A DNA stretch of 10,585 bases. It comes from DATHRK01 sp035513295. Its GTDB lineage: Bacteria; Gemmatimonadota; Gemmatimonadetes; Longimicrobiales; RSA9. The stretch is from the NCBI GenBank assembly GCA_035513295.1, contig DATKCH010000094.1:1-10585 (forward strand), written 5' to 3'. The notes under the pieces are model-generated. The model saw nothing but the letters and a program-made list of their open reading frames with translations, ran no database searches and was not told the DNA's origin. Each line of letters opens with the position of its first letter. Within the stretch, counting starts at the first letter, position 1. The position numbers and the translations under genes are program-made. This document shows positions 5,356 through 10,585 of this stretch, in pieces.

Positions 5356-7035
5356 ATGGCCGAGGGCGCCGTCACCTGCACGATCGACGGGCTGGAGGTC
5401 AGCGTCCCCGCCGGCACGCGCATCATCGACGCGGCGGACGCGGTGGGCATCGGGATCGCGCGCTACTGCTATCACCCCGCGCTGTCGGCGCCGGCGATGT
5501 GCCGCATGTGCCTGGTGGAGGTGGAGGGCGCGCCCAAGCTGCAGCCGGCTTGCATCACCGCGGTCGCCGACGGCCAGGTGGTCCGCACCGAGGGCGACGC
5601 GGCGCGCGTCGCGCGCGAGGGCGTGCTCGAGTTCTACCTCGCCAACCACCCGCTGGACTGCCCCGTGTGCGACAAGTCCGGCGAGTGCTCGCTGCAGGAC
5701 TACGTCCACCGCGAGGGCCGCAAGCGCGGCCGCTCGGTGGAGCCCAAGCGCGTCCTGGGGCAGGACTTCTTCGGCGGCAAGTTCGGCGGGATCATCTACG
5801 ACGGCGACCGCTGCATCATGTGCACGCGCTGCACGCGCTTCATGCGCGAGATCCCACAAGACGACCTGCTGTGCGTGGTGCAGCGCGGCAATCGCTCGGT
5901 GATCGACACCTTCTTCGAAGAGGGGCTGGACGAGTCCGCCTGGGCGCACAACATCATCGACATCTGCCCGGTCGGCGCGCTGCTCGCGCACGACTTCCAC
6001 CACAAGGCGCGCGTGTGGGACCTGGACCGCGCGCCGTCGGTCTGCTCGGGCTGCTCGCAGGGCTGCAACGTCCACGTGGACGTGCGCGACAACGTCATCC
6101 AGCGGCTGCGCCCGCGCGAGAACCCCGAGGTCAACTCCTACTGGATGTGCGACTACGGCCGCTACGACTACGAGTGGCTGAACCGCGCCCCCACGACCGT
6201 CGGGGGAGACCTCGCGGAGACGCCCGCGGCCGACGGCGGGCGCGGCGGAGCCGGACGCCTGGACGCGCCGCTGGTGCGGGGCGCGGGCGGCGCCCTGGAG
6301 GAGACCGGCTGGCGCGAGGCGATCCTGGCGCTGGTGGAGCGGCTGCGCGCGCACGCGGGCGGCGGCGGGCTGCTGCTGGTGTCGCCCTTCCAGTCGAGCG
6401 AGGACGCGGGGCTCGCGGCGCGCCTCGCGGGCGCGCTGGGGATCGCCGAGATGGTCTACCGGTGCGCGCGCGCCGGGGAGGAGATCCCGTGCCGCGGCGT
6501 GCCCGGCCTGGCGCGCCGGCGCGACCTCGCGCCCAATCCGCGCGGCCTCGAGATGCTCGGGTTCGAGCGCACCGGCGACGATCGCGGCGCCGGCGGGATC
6601 GCGTCCACCGGCGGCGCGCTGATCGTGCTGGGCGACGACCTGGCCGACCTGCCCGCGGACTTCGACCCCGGCGCGGATCTCTTCGTCTACCTCGGCCGGC
6701 GGCTGACGCCCGCGGCGCGGCGCGCCGACTTCGCGCTGCCGGTCACGACGTTCGCCGAGCAGGACGGCACCTTCGCCAACCACGAGGGCCGCCTGCAGCG
6801 CTTCTGGCCCGCGCTGCAGCCGCCCGCCCGCGCGCGCCCGGCGTGGCAGGCGCTGGGGGTGGTGCTGGCGGGTCTCGAGGACGGCGCGGCGCCCGCGTCC
6901 GCGGCCGACGCGTTCCTGCGCCTGGGCGAGTGGCACGCGCCCTTCCGTGGCCTCAGCTACGAGGACCTGGGCACGCGCGGCGCGCTCGCCAACGCGTCGG
7001 TGCGCGTGACCCCGGACGGCGCCGAGGTCCGGTGA
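5356..7035 (+). CDS. nuoG: NADH-quinone oxidoreductase subunit G, compact form (clusters N1b, N4, N5, N7)
   Basis: Largest N-module subunit, carrying electrons from NuoF towards NuoI. Ligands: N1b C38, C49, C52, C66; N5 H98, C102, C105, C111; N4 C153, C156, C159, C204; N7 C230, C233, C237, C265, with the same 3-4-28 spacing as T. thermophilus Nqo3 (C256/C259/C263/C291). After C265 comes a degenerate molybdopterin-oxidoreductase region. It keeps RLDAPLVRGAGG (301-312), APNPRGLEMLG (392-402) and a TFAEQDGTFANHEGR stretch (465-479). At 559 residues the protein is far shorter than E. coli NuoG (about 908) or Thermus Nqo3 (about 783); the loss is in this second half. Residues 281-300 are a Gly/Asp-rich insertion. 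It starts 4 bases after nuoF, with GGAGG 9 bases upstream. Confidence 0.96.
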   Translation: MAEGAVTCTIDGLEVSVPAGTRIIDAADAVGIGIARYCYHPALSAPAMCRMCLVEVEGAPKLQPACITAVADGQVVRTEGDAARVAREGVLEFYLANHPLDCPVCDKSGECSLQDYVHREGRKRGRSVEPKRVLGQDFFGGKFGGIIYDGDRCIMCTRCTRFMREIPQDDLLCVVQRGNRSVIDTFFEEGLDESAWAHNIIDICPVGALLAHDFHHKARVWDLDRAPSVCSGCSQGCNVHVDVRDNVIQRLRPRENPEVNSYWMCDYGRYDYEWLNRAPTTVGGDLAETPAADGGRGGAGRLDAPLVRGAGGALEETGWREAILALVERLRAHAGGGGLLLVSPFQSSEDAGLAARLAGALGIAEMVYRCARAGEEIPCRGVPGLARRRDLAPNPRGLEMLGFERTGDDRGAGGIASTGGALIVLGDDLADLPADFDPGADLFVYLGRRLTPAARRADFALPVTTFAEQDGTFANHEGRLQRFWPALQPPARARPAWQALGVVLAGLEDGAAPASAADAFLRLGEWHAPFRGLSYEDLGTRGALANASVRVTPDGAEVR

Positions 7036-8327
7036 GTCAGCACGACCTGGGCGCGCTGTCGCCCACCGCGGGGCTCATCGCGATCCACGCCAAGGTGCTC
7101 GTCGTGTTCGGCATCACGATGGTGCTGGTGGCGCTGTTCACGCTGATGGAGCGGCGCGTCTCGGCCTTCATGCAGGACCGGCTCGGCCCCAACCGCGTGG
7201 GCCCGCAGGGGATCCTCCAGCCGGTCGCCGACGGCATCAAGAACTTCATCAAGGAAGAGACCTCGCCCGCGCAGGCGTCGCGGACGTACTTCCTGCTGGC
7301 GCCGATGATCGCGATCACGCCCGCGCTCGTGACCTTCGCGGTGATCCCGTTCGCGTCCCCGCTGCCCACGCGCTGGGGGCTGGTCGACATGATCGTCGCG
7401 GACCTGCCGATCGGGATCCTGTTCATCCTCGCGCTGTCCAGCCTGGGCGTGTACGGGCTGGTGATGGCCGGCTGGTCATCGAACAGCAAGTACTCCTTCC
7501 TGGGCGCTCTGCGCGGCGGCGCACAGATGGTCAGCTACGAGGTCGCACTGGGGATGAGCCTGATCCCGGTCTTCATGCTCGCGGGCAACGTCACGCTGAC
7601 CCACGTCGTCTGGCTGCAGCAGGAGGAGCTGGGCCTCTGGCTGGCGTTCCCGCTGGGGCTCGCCTTCTTCCTGTTCGTGGTGTCGTCGTTCGCCGAGACC
7701 AACCGCCTGCCGTTCGACGTGCCGGAGGCCGAGGCCGAACTCGTCACCGGCTACCACACCGAGTACTCGTCGATGAAGTTCAGCATGTTCTTCATCGCCG
7801 AATACGCGCACATGTTCACCGCGGCGGCGCTCATGGCGACGCTCTTCCTGGGCGGCTGGGACGTGCCGTTCACGGACTTCGACGACATGCGCGTGATCGC
7901 CCCGGGGATCGTGGAGGGCGCGCAGCCGGCGCTCTGGAAGACGCTGGTCACCGCGGCGGCGTTCCTCGCCAAGACCCTCTTCTTCGTGTTCGGCTTCATG
8001 TGGGTGCGCTGGACGGTGCCGCGCTTCCGCTACGACCAGGTGATGCACCTGGGGTGGAAGGTGATGCTGCCGACCGCGCTCGCGTTCATCCTCCTCACCG
8101 GCGCGACGATCCTGGTGCTCGACGCGCTGGGCCTGGAGTACGGGCTCGCGTACGGGTTGGCGCTGACCGCGGTGAACGCGGTGGCGATGGCGCTGTTCTT
8201 CTTCTGGCTGGACAACGACCGCGTGATCACGGGCTCGCCGAGGGGCGGGCGGCACGCCGACGCGCCCGAGGCCGAGGTCGTGGAGCCGGCGCAGCCGACG
8301 CTCGCGTCGGCGGGGAGCGAGGGCTGA
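7032..8327 (+). CDS. nuoH: NADH-quinone oxidoreductase subunit H
   Basis: Membrane subunit under the Q-module that forms the quinone entry channel and the first half-channel of the proton path. The 431-residue protein has MERR followed by QDRLGPNRVGPQG (48-60). The acidic quinone-cavity loop is AETNRLPFDVPEAEAELV (221-238), followed by GYHTEYS (240-246). About nine hydrophobic helices are visible; the last, around 372-393, is followed by a hydrophilic tail of some 38 residues. It is longer than E. coli NuoH (325), and closer to long actinobacterial forms. GTG start overlaps the nuoG stop by four bases (GTGA), with GAGG at 7024-7027. One base separates its stop from nuoI. Confidence 0.98.
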   Translation: MSQHDLGALSPTAGLIAIHAKVLVVFGITMVLVALFTLMERRVSAFMQDRLGPNRVGPQGILQPVADGIKNFIKEETSPAQASRTYFLLAPMIAITPALVTFAVIPFASPLPTRWGLVDMIVADLPIGILFILALSSLGVYGLVMAGWSSNSKYSFLGALRGGAQMVSYEVALGMSLIPVFMLAGNVTLTHVVWLQQEELGLWLAFPLGLAFFLFVVSSFAETNRLPFDVPEAEAELVTGYHTEYSSMKFSMFFIAEYAHMFTAAALMATLFLGGWDVPFTDFDDMRVIAPGIVEGAQPALWKTLVTAAAFLAKTLFFVFGFMWVRWTVPRFRYDQVMHLGWKVMLPTALAFILLTGATILVLDALGLEYGLAYGLALTAVNAVAMALFFFWLDNDRVITGSPRGGRHADAPEAEVVEPAQPTLASAGSEG

Positions 8328-8328
8328 C

Positions 8329-8825
8329 ATGGCGATCCGCACGAAGGTGTTGAAGCGGCCCGAGGAGGGCACGTCCTACATGCGCGCGGCGCTCAAGGGC
8401 ATGGCGCTCACCTTCCGGCACCTCATCGACACCGACCACGTGACGCTCGAGTACCCGGACGAGAAGGCGGATCTGGCGCCGCGCTGGCGCGGCACCCACC
8501 GCATGGAGGTGCACGCCGACGGGCGGCCCAAGTGCGTCGCGTGCGGCCTGTGCCCGGCGATCTGCCCCGCGAACTGCATCCGCCTGGTGCCCGGCGAGGA
8601 CGACCAGGGCAACCGCTACCCGATCGTCTACGAGATCGACGAGTTCCGCTGCATCTTCTGCGGGATGTGCCAGGAGGTCTGCCCGGTCGAGGCGATCCAC
8701 GTCGGGCAGGACTACGAGAACTCGGAGTACACCCGAGAGCGCTTCGTGTACGACCTGGACCGCCTGATGGCCCAGGACCACCCGGTGACCGCGCTGTGGG
8801 ACCCCTCCGACCCGGCGTCGGAGTG

Positions 8826-8826
<1 letters not shown>
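8329..8826 (+). CDS. nuoI: NADH-quinone oxidoreductase subunit I (clusters N6a and N6b)
   Basis: Two-[4Fe-4S] ferredoxin-type subunit that bridges NuoG and NuoB in the electron wire. Of 165 residues, 69-79 hold C69, C72, C75 and C79 with the closing C118-P, and 108-118 hold C108, C111, C114 and C118 with the closing C79-P, the usual paired CxxCxxCxxxCP arrangement. An additional C83 lies just after the first motif. The N-terminal part (ALKGMALTFRHL) is the amphipathic segment that lies on the membrane. Length is normal for the family. GAGGG at 8319-8323 precedes the ATG by 5 bases. The stop shares one base with the nuoJ start. Confidence 0.98.
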
Positions 8827-9320
<494 letters not shown>

Positions 9321-9321
9321 C

Positions 9322-9621
9322 GTGCCGATCGTCGAGCACTCGCTGATCCTGGCCGCGTTCCTGTTCGTCATCGGCGTGGCGGGGGTGCTCGTGCGGCGCA
9401 ACGCGATCATCGTCTTCATGTGCGTCGAGCTCATGCTCAACGCCGCCAACCTCGCGTTCATCGCGTTCTCGCGGACGCTGGGCGTAGACGGTCAGGTGTT
9501 CGTCTTCTTCGTCATCTCGGTGGCCGCCGCCGAGGCCGCGGTCGGGCTCGCGATCATCATCTCGATCTTCCGGCTGCGCGAATCCGTGGACCTCGAGCGC
9601 TTCAACATCCTGCGGTGGTGA
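9322..9621 (+). CDS. nuoK: NADH-quinone oxidoreductase subunit K
   Basis: Small antiporter-related membrane subunit of complex I (MrpC-like) with three helices. The 99-residue length is typical (about 100). The two membrane glutamates needed for proton transfer are present: E36 in CVELMLNAAN and E71 in AAAEAAVGLAI, matching E. coli E36 and E72. The C-terminus is the family-typical SVDLERFNILRW. The GTG start has a good ribosome site, GGAGGG at 9310-9315, 6 bases upstream inside the end of nuoJ. Four bases separate its stop from the nuoL GTG. Confidence 0.98.
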   Translation: MPIVEHSLILAAFLFVIGVAGVLVRRNAIIVFMCVELMLNAANLAFIAFSRTLGVDGQVFVFFVISVAAAEAAVGLAIIISIFRLRESVDLERFNILRW

Positions 9622-9625
9622 ACCG

Positions 9626-10585
9626 GTGAGCGGATTCCAACCGGTCGCGCCGTGGGCGATCGTGCTGCTGCCGCTGATCGGCTTCCTCGTGAACGGGCTG
9701 GCGGCCTTCCGCGCGCCCGGCGTGAAGGCGATCCCCACCTGGGTCGGCCCGGGCGTGGTGGGCCTCGCGTTCGCGCTGGCGGTCGCGAACTTCCTGGGCA
9801 TGTCCGCGGCGGACCTGCGCGATCCCGTGGTCGTGAGCTACTGGACCTGGCTGCCGGCGGGCGATCTCAGCGTGGACGCGGCGCTGCAGCTCGACCAACT
9901 GTCCCTGCTCATGACCCTGGTGGTCACCGGCGTCGGCTTCCTGATCCACGTCTACAGCGTCGGCTACATGGGCGAGGACCCCGGGTACGCGCGCTACTTC
10001 GCGTACCTGAACCTCTTCGTCTTCTTCATGCTCGTGCTGGTGCTCGGTTCCAGCTTCGCGCTGATGTTCGTGGGCTGGGAGGGCGTGGGGCTGTGCAGCT
10101 ACCTGCTGATCGGGTTCTGGTTCCGGGACCGCGAGAAGGCCGACGCGGGCAAGAAGGCCTTCATCGTGAACCGGATCGGGGACTTCGGGTTCCTGGTCGC
10201 GATGTTCCTGATCTACGCGCGCGTGGGGACGCTGGACTACGTCGGGGTCTTCGAGGCGGCGCCGGCGACGTTCGCGTTCGGCGGGGCGGTGGTCACCGCG
10301 ATCTGCCTGTTCCTGTTCCTGGGCGCCACGGGCAAGAGCGCGCAGATCCCGCTGCACATCTGGCTGCCCGACGCGATGGCGGGCCCGACGCCGGTCAGCG
10401 CGCTGATCCACGCGGCGACCATGGTGACCGCGGGCGTCTACCTGATCGCGCGCGCGTCGGTCCTGTTCGCGTTGAGCCCCACGGCGTCGCTCGTGGTCGC
10501 CGGCATCGGCGTCGTGACCGCGCTCTTCGCCGCGACCATCGCGCTCGCGCAGACCGACATCAAGAAGGTGCTGGCGTACTCCACG
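9626..10585 (+). CDS. nuoL: NADH-quinone oxidoreductase subunit L, N-terminal part (cut by window edge)
   Basis: Distal antiporter-like proton pump of the membrane arm. Only the first 320 codons are present, with no stop before the edge; full NuoL is usually 600-700 residues. Key channel residues are visible: E152 in GWEGVGLCSYLLIG, K237 in GKSAQIPLHIWLPDAM, H262 in ALIHAATMVTAGVYL, and TDIKKVLAYST at the very end. FIVNRIGDFGF, between the E and K motifs, separates NuoL from NuoM and NuoN. GTG at 9626 is chosen because it lies 4 bases after nuoK, with GGTGG at 9614-9618, and gives a proper hydrophobic first helix (WAIVLLPLIGFLVNGLAAF). Confidence 0.97.
   Translation, partial: MSGFQPVAPWAIVLLPLIGFLVNGLAAFRAPGVKAIPTWVGPGVVGLAFALAVANFLGMSAADLRDPVVVSYWTWLPAGDLSVDAALQLDQLSLLMTLVVTGVGFLIHVYSVGYMGEDPGYARYFAYLNLFVFFMLVLVLGSSFALMFVGWEGVGLCSYLLIGFWFRDREKADAGKKAFIVNRIGDFGFLVAMFLIYARVGTLDYVGVFEAAPATFAFGGAVVTAICLFLFLGATGKSAQIPLHIWLPDAMAGPTPVSALIHAATMVTAGVYLIARASVLFALSPTASLVVAGIGVVTALFAATIALAQTDIKKVLAYST

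Noticed and set aside
5170..6936. Long open frame on the minus strand opposite nuoG (588 codons)
   Set aside because: Same composition effect: Arg/Ala/His-rich low-complexity translation without motifs, fully opposite a gene with intact Fe-S ligands.

Overview
The window holds the first twelve genes of a bacterial respiratory complex I operon (proton-pumping NADH:quinone oxidoreductase). They lie in canonical order, all on the + strand: nuoA, B, C, D, E, F, G, H, I, J, K and the first 320 codons of nuoL, which runs off the right edge. Apart from about 100 bases of leader at the left end, nearly every base is coding. Junctions overlap by 1, 4 or 10 bases or are separated by 1 to 21 bases.

The DNA is very GC-rich, with strong G/C bias at third codon positions, and half of the twelve genes start with GTG. 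The full 14-type gene order with separate nuoC and nuoD, the long NuoH, and a leader promoter of the form TTGACC-N17-TAACTT suggest a free-living aerobic or facultative high-GC bacterium. An actinobacterium such as a Thermoleophilia-like lineage is a reasonable guess. Gemmatimonadota or another high-GC phylum cannot be excluded from this sequence alone.

Layout: bases 1-102 are the leader, with a candidate promoter (31-59) and a CRP/FNR-type dyad (72-87). Bases 103-3064 (nuoA-D) encode one membrane anchor and the Q-module that carries cluster N2 and the quinone site. Bases 3061-7035 (nuoE-G) encode the N-module: the NADH dehydrogenase with FMN and clusters N1a, N3, N1b, N4, N5 and N7. Bases 7032-8327 (nuoH) encode the membrane quinone-chamber subunit, and 8329-8826 (nuoI) the N6a/N6b ferredoxin-like subunit. 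Bases 8826-10585 (nuoJ, K, L) encode the proton-pumping membrane arm. NuoM and NuoN would be expected just beyond the window. All Fe-S ligands and the main proton-channel residues checked are intact, so the complex looks functional.

Most of this is an ordinary, well-known operon, and I do not see an undescribed multi-gene system. The less ordinary features are: (1) two copies of a perfect 16-bp palindrome that resembles ParB/Noc sites, 69 bp apart inside the low-complexity 3' end of nuoE; (2) a near-consensus CRP-type dyad just downstream of the predicted promoter; (3) a strongly shortened NuoG that still keeps the ligands of the extra cluster N7; and (4) disordered extensions on NuoC, NuoE, NuoF and NuoH.
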